Source: Actinomyces succiniciruminis (GTDB lineage: Bacteria; Actinomycetota; Actinomycetes; Actinomycetales; Actinomycetaceae). Taken from it: DNA of 54,187 nt. Location of the stretch: contig NZ_LK995460.1 in the NCBI RefSeq assembly GCF_900002405.1, positions 704 through 54,890 on the forward strand. Reading direction: 5' to 3'. Positions within the stretch are counted from its first letter, which is position 1, and the number at the start of each line of letters is the position of its first letter. This document shows positions 17,343-25,112 of this stretch, one piece after another. Under the pieces are notes generated by a model. It worked only from the letters and a program-made list of their open reading frames with translations, did no database searches and was not told the DNA's origin. The position numbers and the translations under genes are program-made.

Positions 17343-17462
17343 TGTCCAAATTCGGCATAAACGGCGGCGAGCGCCCGCGACGCCGGAACCGGAACCGCAT
17401 GATTCCAACCATCTGCAAATGGCGTTTCAGCGTCAGGGGGGCGTTTATGCCGAATTTGGACA
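17343..17462. repeat. 120-bp element with 21-bp perfect inverted ends
   Basis: Bases 17343-17363 (starting TGTCCAAATTCGG) are the exact reverse complement of 17442-17462, with 78 bp between them. The element fills most of the gap between rhaD and the first GH78 gene. It has no coding capacity and no obvious target-site duplication. It could be a MITE-like remnant, a recombination or protein-binding site, or a transcript stem controlling read-through into the GH78 gene. Confidence 0.8.
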
Positions 17463-17493
17463 CTTTTCCTAGAGAACCGCGAAGAAGACTCCC

Positions 17494-20421
17494 GTGAAAA
17501 CCACTGCCCCCGTCAACCTGACCGTCGACCACCAGCACGCCCCGCTCGGAGTGGCGGTGCCGCGGCCGGTGCTGTCCTGGCAGGTGCCGGGCGAGGCGCC
17601 CGCGAGCGCCTACGAGCTGCAGGTGCGCCGCCTCGACCCGGCCACCGGCGCCGTCATCGAGCCGCCGGTGTGGGCCACCGGCCGCGTGGAGATCCCCGCT
17701 CCGCCCGCCTCCCCCTGGCTGCCCTACGACGGCGAGCCCCTGGACTCGGATACCGACTACACCTGGCGGGTACGCATCTGGACCGACTCCGCCGACGCCG
17801 AGCCATCGCCCTGGGCCGACTCGGCCTTCTCCACCTCCCTGCTGGGCGGGGCCGACGTCGTCTCCGACTGGGTGGAGCCCACCCAGACGCCGGTGGAGCT
17901 GGAGCCGGAGGCCTCCTTCGCCACCCTGTTCACCCCGCAGGAACCGGTACCGGCCGGGGACAAGCTGCATCCGGTAAAGCTCGTGCGCCAAGACCTGCCC
18001 CGCACCGACGTCGACGCCGCCCCCATCACCCGCGCCCGCCTGTACTTGAGCGCTCAGGGCGTGATCGAGGCGAGTATCGACGGTGCCGCGATGGGCGACA
18101 CCGTGCTGGCACCGGGGTGGACCAGCTACCACACCTACACCGAGTTCGAGGTCCACGACGTCACCGCGGCCCTCACCGACCCCGCCGGGGCACCCCGGCC
18201 CCATACGTTGGGCCTGCGTCTGGGCGACGGCTGGTTCGCCGGCCGGGCCACCATCACCGGGGAGTCCGGGCAGTACGGCACCCTGCTGCGCGGCTGGTGG
18301 CAACTGTCGATCACCCGCGCCGACGGCACCCACCAGACCTGGGGGCCGGACGGCACCGCCCGCTGCACCGAGTCCGGGCCGCTGCGCTACAGCGACATCA
18401 TGATCGGCGAGAAGCGCGACGACCGGATGGCCGCCGCCGTCGCCGGCTGGGACTGTCCCGGCTTCGACGACTCGGGCTGGGATCCGGTGCGCATCGTCCC
18501 GTCCGCCGAGCTGGACCCGGCCACCGCCCTGGAGCCCTTCCGTGGCGAACCCGTGCGCCGCCTGCTGGAGCTGCCCGCCGCCCGGGTGATCACCACCCCG
18601 GCCGGGGAGACGGTGCTGGACTTCGGGCAGGTGATCGCCGGGCGGGTGCGGTTGCGCGCCGTCGGGCCGGCCGGCACCGAGATCACCCTGGAGCACTCCG
18701 AGCACCTGGACGCCGACGGCAACTTCTTCTCCAACGTGCAGGGCCCGAACAAGGACCAGCGCGACCTCTGGGTCCTGGCCGGCACGGGCACGCCGCAGGC
18801 TCCCGAGGCCTACGAGCCGACCTTCACCTTCCACGGCTTCCGCTATGCGCGGGTGACCGGCTACCCCGGCGAGCTGCGCACGGGTGACGCGGTCGCCGTC
18901 GTCGTCGGCTCGGATCTGGAGCCGGCGGGCGACTTCACCTGCTCCGACGAGCGCCTGAACCGGCTGCACGCCAACACGGTGTGGTCCCAGCGCGCCAACT
19001 TCCTGTCCATCCCCACCGACTGCCCGCAGCGGGAACGGGTCGGCTGGACCGGCGACATCCAGGTCTTCGCCCCGGCCGCCACCAACAACGCCCAAGTGCA
19101 CACCTTCCTGGCCCGCTGGCTGCGCAACGTGCGCGCCGACCAGCTCGACGACGGCCGCGTGGTCATCATCTCCCCCTTCGCCCCGCGGCAGGCGGCCATG
19201 GAGGGGCAGCCCGGCATCGGCGGCATCACCGCCGCGGCCGGCTGGGGCGATGCGATCATCCGTGTACCGCTTACCCTGTGGGAGCGCTACGGCGACGTCG
19301 ACACCCTGCGCGCCAACTACCCGGCCATGCGAGCCTGGGTGGAGATGCAGTCGCGGCAGGCCGCCACCGAACTGCCGCCCCGCCTGCGCGGCGCCGAATG
19401 GGAGGACACGGACCGCACCTCCGGCTGGGAAGCCCTGGATGAGGCCACGACCGCCCGACAGCGACTGCTGTGGAACTCGCGCATGCACTTCGGCGACTGG
19501 CTGGCGCCGTCGACCCTGGCCAGTGGCGCCCCGGACGCGATCATGGCGGCGCCGCACCTGACCAGCGAGTTCGTCGGCGCCGCCTTCCACGCCGAGGCGC
19601 TGCGCGCCCTCGCCCAAGTGGCGCAGGTCCTCGGGCACTCGGACGACGCGGCCGCCTATCGGGAGCGCTGGGAGGCGGTACGGGCCGCGGTGGCCGCGGA
19701 GTACATCGGTGCCGACGGCACCATGACCCCGGACCTGCAGGGCATGTATGTGCTGGCGCTCGCCTTCGACATCGTCGGCGCCGACGATCCGGACGGCGGC
19801 GCGCGGCGTCGGGCCGTGGCGGACCGGCTGGTGCGGCTGGTGCATGAGGCGGGCGACCACCTGGACACCGGCTTCCTGTCGGTGCCGTTCCTGCTGGACG
19901 TGCTGGTCGACTCCGGGCATGTGGACGCGGCTTGGGCGGTGCTCATGCAGGACACGGTGCCGTCCTGGCTGTATGAGGTGGCCGAGGGGGCGACCACGAT
20001 CTGGGAGTCCTGGGACGCCGTTGCCCCGGACGGGACCGTGGGGGCGATGAGCTTCAACCACTACGCCTTCGGCTGCGTGGATGACTGGTTGTTCCGCCGC
20101 CTGGGCGGGATCGTGCCGACCGAGCCCGGCTACCGGCGGGTGCGGGTGGCGCCGCTGACCGGCGGGCCGGTGTCCTGGGCGCGCTCACGCAGGGACACGC
20201 CCTTCGGCCGGGTGGTGGTCGCCTGGGAGCGCGTCGACCGGGCGGTGCCGGACGCGAACATCGCGGAGGCTGCCGCTGACGCCACAGCCGCGGGGCTCGC
20301 AGCCCTCGGCTCCACCGTGCGCTACGAGGTGGTCCTGCCGTCTGGCGTCACCGGGGAGCTGGTCACGCCCGACGGCGACGTGCGCGAGCTGACCAGTGGG
20401 CGCACGGTGCTGGTCGCATAA
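17494..20421 (+). CDS. GH78 alpha-L-rhamnosidase 1 (cytoplasmic)
   Basis: Releases terminal alpha-L-rhamnose from glycosides or oligosaccharides. The 975-residue protein shows the GH78 order: N-terminal beta-sandwich modules, a galactose-binding-like module (GLRLGDGWFAGR), a Bac_rhamnosid module (LDFGQVIAGRVRLR), the (alpha/alpha)6 catalytic barrel and a C-terminal sandwich. The catalytic segment DCPQRERVGWTGD puts D509, E514 (general acid), W518 and D521 where Bacillus RhaB has D567, E572, W576 and D579. The general base candidate is E838 in TTIWESWD. It has no signal peptide. It is the most divergent of the four GH78 proteins here, with a one-residue-shorter catalytic loop and a different barrel region. 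The GTG start has only a weak ribosome binding site (GAAGAAG). It lies 203 bp behind rhaD, probably partly by read-through. Confidence 0.95.
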   Translation: MKTTAPVNLTVDHQHAPLGVAVPRPVLSWQVPGEAPASAYELQVRRLDPATGAVIEPPVWATGRVEIPAPPASPWLPYDGEPLDSDTDYTWRVRIWTDSADAEPSPWADSAFSTSLLGGADVVSDWVEPTQTPVELEPEASFATLFTPQEPVPAGDKLHPVKLVRQDLPRTDVDAAPITRARLYLSAQGVIEASIDGAAMGDTVLAPGWTSYHTYTEFEVHDVTAALTDPAGAPRPHTLGLRLGDGWFAGRATITGESGQYGTLLRGWWQLSITRADGTHQTWGPDGTARCTESGPLRYSDIMIGEKRDDRMAAAVAGWDCPGFDDSGWDPVRIVPSAELDPATALEPFRGEPVRRLLELPAARVITTPAGETVLDFGQVIAGRVRLRAVGPAGTEITLEHSEHLDADGNFFSNVQGPNKDQRDLWVLAGTGTPQAPEAYEPTFTFHGFRYARVTGYPGELRTGDAVAVVVGSDLEPAGDFTCSDERLNRLHANTVWSQRANFLSIPTDCPQRERVGWTGDIQVFAPAATNNAQVHTFLARWLRNVRADQLDDGRVVIISPFAPRQAAMEGQPGIGGITAAAGWGDAIIRVPLTLWERYGDVDTLRANYPAMRAWVEMQSRQAATELPPRLRGAEWEDTDRTSGWEALDEATTARQRLLWNSRMHFGDWLAPSTLASGAPDAIMAAPHLTSEFVGAAFHAEALRALAQVAQVLGHSDDAAAYRERWEAVRAAVAAEYIGADGTMTPDLQGMYVLALAFDIVGADDPDGGARRRAVADRLVRLVHEAGDHLDTGFLSVPFLLDVLVDSGHVDAAWAVLMQDTVPSWLYEVAEGATTIWESWDAVAPDGTVGAMSFNHYAFGCVDDWLFRRLGGIVPTEPGYRRVRVAPLTGGPVSWARSRRDTPFGRVVVAWERVDRAVPDANIAEAAADATAAGLAALGSTVRYEVVLPSGVTGELVTPDGDVRELTSGRTVLVA

Positions 20422-20433
20422 CCGCCGTGGGCG

Positions 20434-20450
20434 AGCCTGGAGCACAGGCT
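20434..20450 (+). terminator. Small hairpin after GH78-1
   Basis: AGCCTG, loop GAGCA, CAGGCT, followed by GCAACTTGTTT. It begins 13 bases after the stop codon. The short stem and T-rich tail make a plausible intrinsic terminator. Confidence 0.5.
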
Positions 20451-20610
20451 GCAACTTGTTTCATGGCGTTACTGAAAGCATGACAGACTGCACACTCTCG
20501 GGACTGGCTCGGGCGCCGACCGATCGGTACATTTATGGGCGTCGGCAGGAACAGCCAGCCGGCCCCGGTCGAAGAACCGGCCGGGAGAACTCAACCGAAA
20601 GGAACCGAAC

Positions 20611-20703
20611 ATGTTCTTCGACATCGATCTGGCCGTCCGCGCCGCCGCCGCCCGTGAGCGCGAGCTCGAGCGTGCGATTGCCGCCGAGAACGAGCAGCGC
20701 TGA
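20611..20703 (+). CDS. 30-residue small protein of unknown function
   Basis: A short gene beginning MFFDIDLAVR and ending AENEQR. Apart from the first six residues it is a predicted amphipathic helix rich in Ala, Arg and Glu (R-E-R-E-L-E-R). The ATG follows GAAAGGAACC with good spacing, and a strong intrinsic terminator lies 80 bases after the stop (20786-20811). The upstream gap 20451-20610 has a possible -10 (TACATT, 20528) but no convincing -35. No family is recognised. It is flanked by GH78-1 upstream and a convergent GH1 operon downstream. Possibilities are a small regulatory protein, a leader peptide without a following gene, or a dual-function small RNA. The ribosome binding site and terminator are the evidence that it is real. 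Confidence 0.6.
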   Translation: MFFDIDLAVRAAAARERELERAIAAENEQR

Positions 20704-20785
20704 AAGCGACTGCAACACGGTGACCGCCTGACGCGGCTCACCCCGCGGGCGCTCCCGCGACGGCCATAAGGCCACGGAACACACG

Positions 20786-20811
20786 GGGCGAGGACGAAGA
20801 GGTCCTCGCCC
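20786..20811 (+). terminator. Strong intrinsic terminator
   Basis: GGGCGAGGAC (20786-20795), loop GAAGAG, GTCCTCGCCC (20802-20811), then TTCTTGCTG. A ten-bp perfect stem followed by a T-rich tail is the clearest rho-independent terminator in the window. It ends the transcript of the 30-codon gene. Confidence 0.85.
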
Positions 20812-20873
20812 TTCTTGCTGCCCGCCGCCGCAACTCCCTATTGCACCGCGCAATCCGAGAACGGACGCAACCA

Positions 20874-20940
20874 CCATAACGACCGACCTCGGTACGTAAG
20901 ATCAACCGACCTCGGTACGTAAGATCAACCGACCTCGGCG
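20874..20940 (-). repeat. Tandem array of 23-bp repeats, three units
   Basis: On the plus strand, CCGACCTCGGTACGTAAGAT-type units start at 20883, 20906 and 20929 (period 23; the third is partial). The 30 bases 20874-20903 are the exact reverse complement of 29122-29151. The array lies about 80 bases beyond the stop of the minus-strand GH1 gene, in sense orientation with that gene. Confidence 0.85.
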
Positions 20941-21016
20941 GGGAAGGCGGGGCGGGGCGACCCGGCCACCCGCGGATCCACCCGTAGGTCCCCCGTAGGT
21001 GGCCGTGCCGCTCGCC

Positions 21017-22306
21017 TCAGTCCCGGCTCAGGCACGCCCCGTTGGACAGGGCGATCTCCCCGAGCACATGGGCGCTGGGCTTGGGGGTGCGTGCCTGAGT
21101 GTCCCGGTCGACGGCGATGATGCCGAACTTGGGACCGTAGCCGAAGATCCACTCGAAGTTGTCCATGGCCGACCAGCACATGTAGCCGCGCACGTCCACC
21201 CCGTCGGCGATCGCGGCGCCGACCTCGCCGATGGCGGTGCGCAGGAAGTCCACCCGCTGGGTGTCGTCCTCCGTGTTCAATCCATTCTCGGTGACGTAGA
21301 TCGGCATCTTGACAGCGTCCCAGGCCTGCCGGACCACGGCACCGATCGCCCAGGGCCAGATCTCCTCCCCGCCCTGGTTGAGCACGGCGCCCTCTTCGGG
21401 CGGCACCGGCCCGTCGGGGCCCAGCACCGTGCGGTTGTAGGTCTGCAGCCCGACGAAGTCGTCGCCCTCGCTCACGCGCAGGTAGCGCAGGTTGTTCTCC
21501 TCGTTCATGCGTGCCACCCGCTCCTCGCCGCCGGGGGCCGCGTGGAAGTCGGAGTTGGCCAGCGTCCAGCCGACCTGCATGTCGGGCTTGACCGCCTTGA
21601 TGGCCTGGGCGGCGGCCTTGTGGGCGGCGCACTTGATCTCGTAGGCCTGCGGCGTGGCCGAGAGCTGGAAGCCGGCAACCTTGTCCGCCGTCGTCCCCAG
21701 GGCGCGGGCGGCACCCTCCCAGGTGGGATTACCGAACCGCTGGGCGGGCTCCCGCTCGCACATGCCCATCTCGCCCAGCAGAATGGCGAGGTTCGGCTCG
21801 TTCATGGTGCAGGCGATGTCGAACAGGTCGCCGAGCTCCTCGGTGACGCGGTGGCAGTAGCGGGCGAACAGGGCCGGGGTGCCGGCGTCCTCCCAGCCGC
21901 CGCGGGCGATGAGCCACTGCGGGGAGGTGAAGTGGTGGTAGGTGACGATCGGGGTGAGCCCGTGCTCGCGGCAGGCGCGCAGCATGTCGCGGTAGTGGGC
22001 GATGGCGACGGCGGAGAACTCGCCCTCGGCCGGCTCGATGCGGCTCCACTCCAGGGAGAAGCGGTAGGAGTTCAGCCCCAGGGAGGCGAGCAGGGCGATG
22101 TCCTCCCGGTAGCGCGTGTAGTGGTCGCAGGCGTCGCCGGAGGACTCGGCGTACATGGTGCCCGGTACGTGCTCGTACAGCCAGACGTCGTTGTTGACGT
22201 TGCCGCCCTCCACCTGGTGGGAGGCGGTGGCGGTGCCCCACAGGAAGCCCTCGGGGAAGGGCGTGGTGGGGGCGGTCGGGGCGGGCGAGGATGCAGGGGT
22301 GGTCAT
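21017..22306 (-). CDS. GH1 beta-glucosidase family glycosidase
   Basis: A retaining family 1 glycoside hydrolase of 429 residues that most often removes beta-glucose or beta-galactose from oligosaccharides or aryl glycosides. Family signatures are the N-terminal FPEGFLWGTATASHQVEGG, the acid/base TMNEPN (E170), the nucleophile VTENG (E340) and the aglycone/fold motif NFEWIFGYGPKFGI. It lacks a signal peptide. The ATG at 22304-22306 is preceded by GGAGAT. The frame is open further upstream, but that would overlap the MFS gene and has no GH1 homology. It is the second gene of a minus-strand pair with the MFS transporter, 124 bp apart, opposite a TetR regulator. Beta-glucosidase versus another beta-glycosidase cannot be settled. 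Confidence 0.92.
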   Translation of the reverse strand: MTTPASSPAPTAPTTPFPEGFLWGTATASHQVEGGNVNNDVWLYEHVPGTMYAESSGDACDHYTRYREDIALLASLGLNSYRFSLEWSRIEPAEGEFSAVAIAHYRDMLRACREHGLTPIVTYHHFTSPQWLIARGGWEDAGTPALFARYCHRVTEELGDLFDIACTMNEPNLAILLGEMGMCEREPAQRFGNPTWEGAARALGTTADKVAGFQLSATPQAYEIKCAAHKAAAQAIKAVKPDMQVGWTLANSDFHAAPGGEERVARMNEENNLRYLRVSEGDDFVGLQTYNRTVLGPDGPVPPEEGAVLNQGGEEIWPWAIGAVVRQAWDAVKMPIYVTENGLNTEDDTQRVDFLRTAIGEVGAAIADGVDVRGYMCWSAMDNFEWIFGYGPKFGIIAVDRDTQARTPKPSAHVLGEIALSNGACLSRD

Positions 22307-22363
22307 GGGGCGATTATCTCCGTGGTGTAGTCGGTGGTTGGGGGAAGCCGCAGCGAGTTCGGC

Positions 22364-22406
22364 GGCGGGCGCGAACCCGCCCGGCCGACCGGCGACGGCG
22401 GTCGGC
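22364..22406 (-). other. Paired hairpins between MFS and GH1 genes
   Basis: GGCGGG / CCCGCC (22364-22381) and GCCGACC / GGTCGGC (22384-22406) lie in the 124-bp gap within the MFS-GH1 transcript. They may terminate part of the messages or stabilise the GH1 message. There is no T-tract. Confidence 0.35.
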
Positions 22407-22430
22407 GCGGGCCGGTCGTCGTCGGCACGG

Positions 22431-23807
22431 TTATTTGACGCCCCTGACGAACGGCATGAGCAGGGCGCCCGCGAAGACGAGCGCAGCAGCCGTGCCCCAC
22501 AACAACGGGTAGTTGTTTGACGCCGGGCCGAGCAGCGTCGGGGCAACGGCCGGCACCAGCACGTTTCCGAGGTTGAGTGCGAGGCCGAACACGGCCATGT
22601 CCTTGCCCGCGTCAGCCTCGTTGGGCAGGACCTTGGCGCACAGGGCGAGGTCTACCGTCAGGTACATGGGCTGGCCGACGGCGAAGATCATCCAGGCAAC
22701 CGTGAATCCGGCGACTGTGGTGGATGTGGCGGCGACGATCAGGCCGACCGCCATGATGATGGCGGCGAGGGCGACGAGGGGCTTGAGCATGCCGAGCTTG
22801 TCGGAGATCCAGCCGGAGCCGATGAATACGACGATAGACACGGGGGCGCTCATAAGGGACAGGTGCCCGGCCTGGGCACCCGCCTCCGCGGGGCTCATGT
22901 GCAGGCCGATGATGAGGTAGAGGACGAAGAATCCGAGGAAGGCCGCCATGCCCGCGCCGGCGAGGAAGCGTGCGAGCCAGACAATGCCGAAGTTCGGCTG
23001 CTTGACCGGGTTGACGAACATGTGGGCGAACATGTCCAGGGTGCCGCCCTGCGGGATCTCCTCGCGGCTGTGCTGCGGGTCCTTGTAGAGGAGCAGGAGC
23101 GGCAGGGCACTGATGATCGCGAGCGCCGGGGGAACAGTCATGAGCAGGATGGTGGAAATGTCAACGAGGGCGCCGGCGATGTAGGACCCGGCGCTCATCG
23201 CGAGTGCGCCACACAGGCCCATGAAGCCCATGATGCGTCCACGCATGTTGGCGGGAACGCCTTCGACGGGAATGACGGAATAGGCGTTGAATCCGGCCTG
23301 GGCGGAGGCGATGCCGACGATGTAGGCGCCGATGATGACTATGGAGCTCGTCGAGTATCCGATGACGAGGAAGCATGCGAAGGCGACGAGGTAGCCGCCT
23401 ACGATCCAGGGGCGACGGCGGCCGAAGCGCAGGAGAGTGCGGTCACTCAGTGCCCCCACGATCGGGACCACGACGAGCATGAGCAGGGCGGACAGGGACG
23501 TGGCCCGCGAGTAGACCAGGGTGGCCAGTCCCTCATCGATGACACTCAGGCGCAGCTGCAGAGCCGTGCCCATGCCCATCATCATGATGTAGCCGCCGAT
23601 GGCGGCGACGAGGACCAGCCAGATCGTCTTGCGCGGGTTGCCGAACTTGGCGGTGATGCGGGCGGCCTCCTCTTCCTCCGGACTCATGGGGGCGGCCTGA
23701 GCGGAGTACGTGCCCTCGCCGGTAGGGGCTTCGTGGTTCTCCGCAACGACGGCGGAGGCGTGGGGATCTTCGGCACCTTCATACCTGGTGCTGGGTGGGG
23801 TGGTCAT
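22431..23807 (-). CDS. MFS transporter, glycoside/sugar type
   Basis: A 458-residue membrane transporter with about twelve hydrophobic helices. A 55-residue hydrophilic N-terminus ends EEEEAARITAKFGNPRKTIW, followed by the first helix. SDRTLLRFGRRRPWIV is the [DG]-R-x-x-x-x-G-R-R-R-P loop typical of GPH-like and related sugar MFS proteins, and RGRIMGFMGL follows helix 6. The ATG is preceded by AAGGACG. It is the first gene of the MFS-GH1 pair and is divergent from tetR across a 312-bp gap. A role in importing the glycosides cut by the GH1 enzyme is inferred from the pairing; the substrate is not determined. Confidence 0.88.
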   Translation of the reverse strand: MTTPPSTRYEGAEDPHASAVVAENHEAPTGEGTYSAQAAPMSPEEEEAARITAKFGNPRKTIWLVLVAAIGGYIMMMGMGTALQLRLSVIDEGLATLVYSRATSLSALLMLVVVPIVGALSDRTLLRFGRRRPWIVGGYLVAFACFLVIGYSTSSIVIIGAYIVGIASAQAGFNAYSVIPVEGVPANMRGRIMGFMGLCGALAMSAGSYIAGALVDISTILLMTVPPALAIISALPLLLLYKDPQHSREEIPQGGTLDMFAHMFVNPVKQPNFGIVWLARFLAGAGMAAFLGFFVLYLIIGLHMSPAEAGAQAGHLSLMSAPVSIVVFIGSGWISDKLGMLKPLVALAAIIMAVGLIVAATSTTVAGFTVAWMIFAVGQPMYLTVDLALCAKVLPNEADAGKDMAVFGLALNLGNVLVPAVAPTLLGPASNNYPLLWGTAAALVFAGALLMPFVRGVK

Positions 23808-23883
23808 TGATCGTCCTTGATATGCGGCCGGCAGCGGTGCCGGCTACGACGCGCTCACGGGAGCCGCAGCGCCTGTCGATACC

Positions 23884-23914
23884 ACCATAGCTCAAGTTGC
23901 ACCACCTTGGTCAA
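23884..23914 (-). promoter_or_regulatory. Candidate promoter for the MFS-GH1 pair
   Basis: On the minus strand, TTGACC (23909-23914) and TATGGT (23884-23889) are 19 bp apart, about 77 bases before the MFS start. The surrounding 60 bases are A/T-richer than the rest of the 312-bp divergent gap. CAAG / CTTG half sites overlap it, a possible TetR operator, but no strong dyad is evident. Confidence 0.4.
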
Positions 23915-24119
23915 GATCTATATCACTTCCAATTTGGTCTACATCGCCTGTTCGTCGGCGCGCCCGCCCGATCACCCGCACCTGTGCCACACCGGACGGC
24001 TCCGCCACACCGGGGACCGCCCCACACGGCAATCAACTAGGATCGCCATGTGGGCCGACCGCTCCCGCGTGGACCCGGCCCCCTCCCACACACGCCACCG
24101 GCCAGAGACGAGGTTGACA

Positions 24120-24728
24120 GTGTCCGCTTCAGACGCCGTCGCCCCTCCGGACGGGCGCACGCGCTACGCCAACGGGGAGCGCCGCCGCGCCGCCATCACC
24201 GACGCCGCCATGGAGGTCTTCGCCGAGCAGGGCTACAACAACCTCTCGCTGCGTCAGATCGCCGACGCCGTCGGGGTGAGCCACACCCTGCTGCGCCACC
24301 ACTTCGGCAACAAGGAGAAACTGCTTGAGGCGGTTCTGAAGCGGCGCGAGGAGACCGAGTCCGAGTGGCGAGCCACCCTCTTCGCCGAGCACGGCCTGCT
24401 CGAAGCGCTTCCCCTGGTCATGGAGCACAACGCCACGATTCCCGGCCTCATCCAGCTCGACGCCGTCATGCGCGCCGAGGCGGTCAACCCCGAGCACCCC
24501 GCACACGACTACATCGTCGGCCTGGCCCGGCGTTTCCGGGCGGCGGTGCGCGCCGACCTGGAGGGCGAACGCGACGCGGGGCGGCTGCGCACCGACGTCG
24601 ACCTGGACCTGGCCGCCATGCAACTGACGGCACTCATCGAGGGCGTGCAGGCGGAGTGGCTGCTGGACCGCGACGTCGATATGGCCGGCGTCGTACGCGA
24701 CTTCGCCGAACACCTGCGCAAGGCCTAG
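24120..24728 (+). CDS. TetR-family transcriptional regulator
   Basis: A 202-residue regulator. The N-terminal DNA-binding domain contains ITDAAMEVFAEQGYNNLSL, then the helix-turn-helix (LRQIADAVGVSHTLLRHHFG, about residues 44-63) and NKEKLLEAVL, as in TetR/AcrR proteins. The helical ligand-binding domain follows. I chose the GTG at 24120 because GAGG lies six bases before it and because upstream in-frame codons encode nothing family-like. It is divergent from the MFS-GH1 pair and so is probably its repressor, with an unknown ligand, perhaps a glycoside or aglycone. Confidence 0.88.
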   Translation: MSASDAVAPPDGRTRYANGERRRAAITDAAMEVFAEQGYNNLSLRQIADAVGVSHTLLRHHFGNKEKLLEAVLKRREETESEWRATLFAEHGLLEALPLVMEHNATIPGLIQLDAVMRAEAVNPEHPAHDYIVGLARRFRAAVRADLEGERDAGRLRTDVDLDLAAMQLTALIEGVQAEWLLDRDVDMAGVVRDFAEHLRKA

Positions 24729-24791
24729 CCGCCCAGCCCCGGAGCCGTCACCCGCTGCCAAGTTTCCGCAGTCCTGGCGGCGGTCTCTACC

Positions 24792-24909
24792 ACGACCCTG
24801 GAGTGCATTCCACGACCTCGGTGACACTTCACGACCTTGGGGTACATTCCACGACCACCCCGAGGTCGTGCAATAGGCACGAAGGTCGTAAAACGCCGCC
24901 CGGGGTCGT
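24792..24909. repeat. Dyad array of seven 20-bp-phased ACGACC/GGTCGT cores
   Basis: Cores ACGACC start at 24792, 24812, 24831 and 24851. Inverted cores GGTCGT start at 24864, 24884 and 24904. Spacing is 19-20 bp on each side and the orientation flips around 24860, giving near-perfect mirror symmetry of the cores while the spacers differ. It occupies the gap between tetR and the oxidoreductase gene. Two-helical-turn phasing suggests protein binding on one DNA face, or a decayed repeat family. Confidence 0.8.
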
Positions 24910-25112
24910 GCAGTACACGGGACGACGCAAGCACCGCGGACTTCCGGGGCAGCGACGGCGGTACAGGGCGGTCCGGGCTCCGCAACACCGACCACTCCAA
25001 CGTCAACACCTGGCGGAGAACCACACCCCTTGAGGTGCCTCGAGTCTCTGAATACCGTAGCGGGCAGCACTGCCGCGCCACGTGCCCGAATCAACCGACG
25101 AGAGGAACACCC

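Noticed and set aside
17343-17462. Ordinary intrinsic terminator of the rhamnose operon
   Set aside because: A 78-base loop between 21-bp arms is far larger than normal terminators and there is no T-run directly after the stem. I report it as an unexplained element instead.
17329-20061. A 910-codon open frame on the minus strand opposite GH78-1
   Set aside because: It mirrors the GH78 gene, has no ribosome binding site or protein family features, and is Gly/Arg/His/Val-rich. Long antisense frames are expected in DNA with G/C-saturated third positions.
22307-22546. N-terminal extension of the GH1 enzyme
   Set aside because: It overlaps the end of the MFS gene and adds residues unlike GH1, whereas the ATG at 22304-22306 has a ribosome binding site and begins just ahead of the family's N-terminal motif.
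24792-24909. CRISPR array
   Set aside because: Conserved units are only about six bases, orientation flips in the middle and there are no cas genes. The 23-bp arrays at 20.9 and 29.1 kb also lack unique spacers.
24837-25112. N-terminal extension of the oxidoreductase
   Set aside because: It would translate the GGTCGT repeat array. The ATG at 25113 has a strong ribosome binding site and begins directly with the Rossmann strand.
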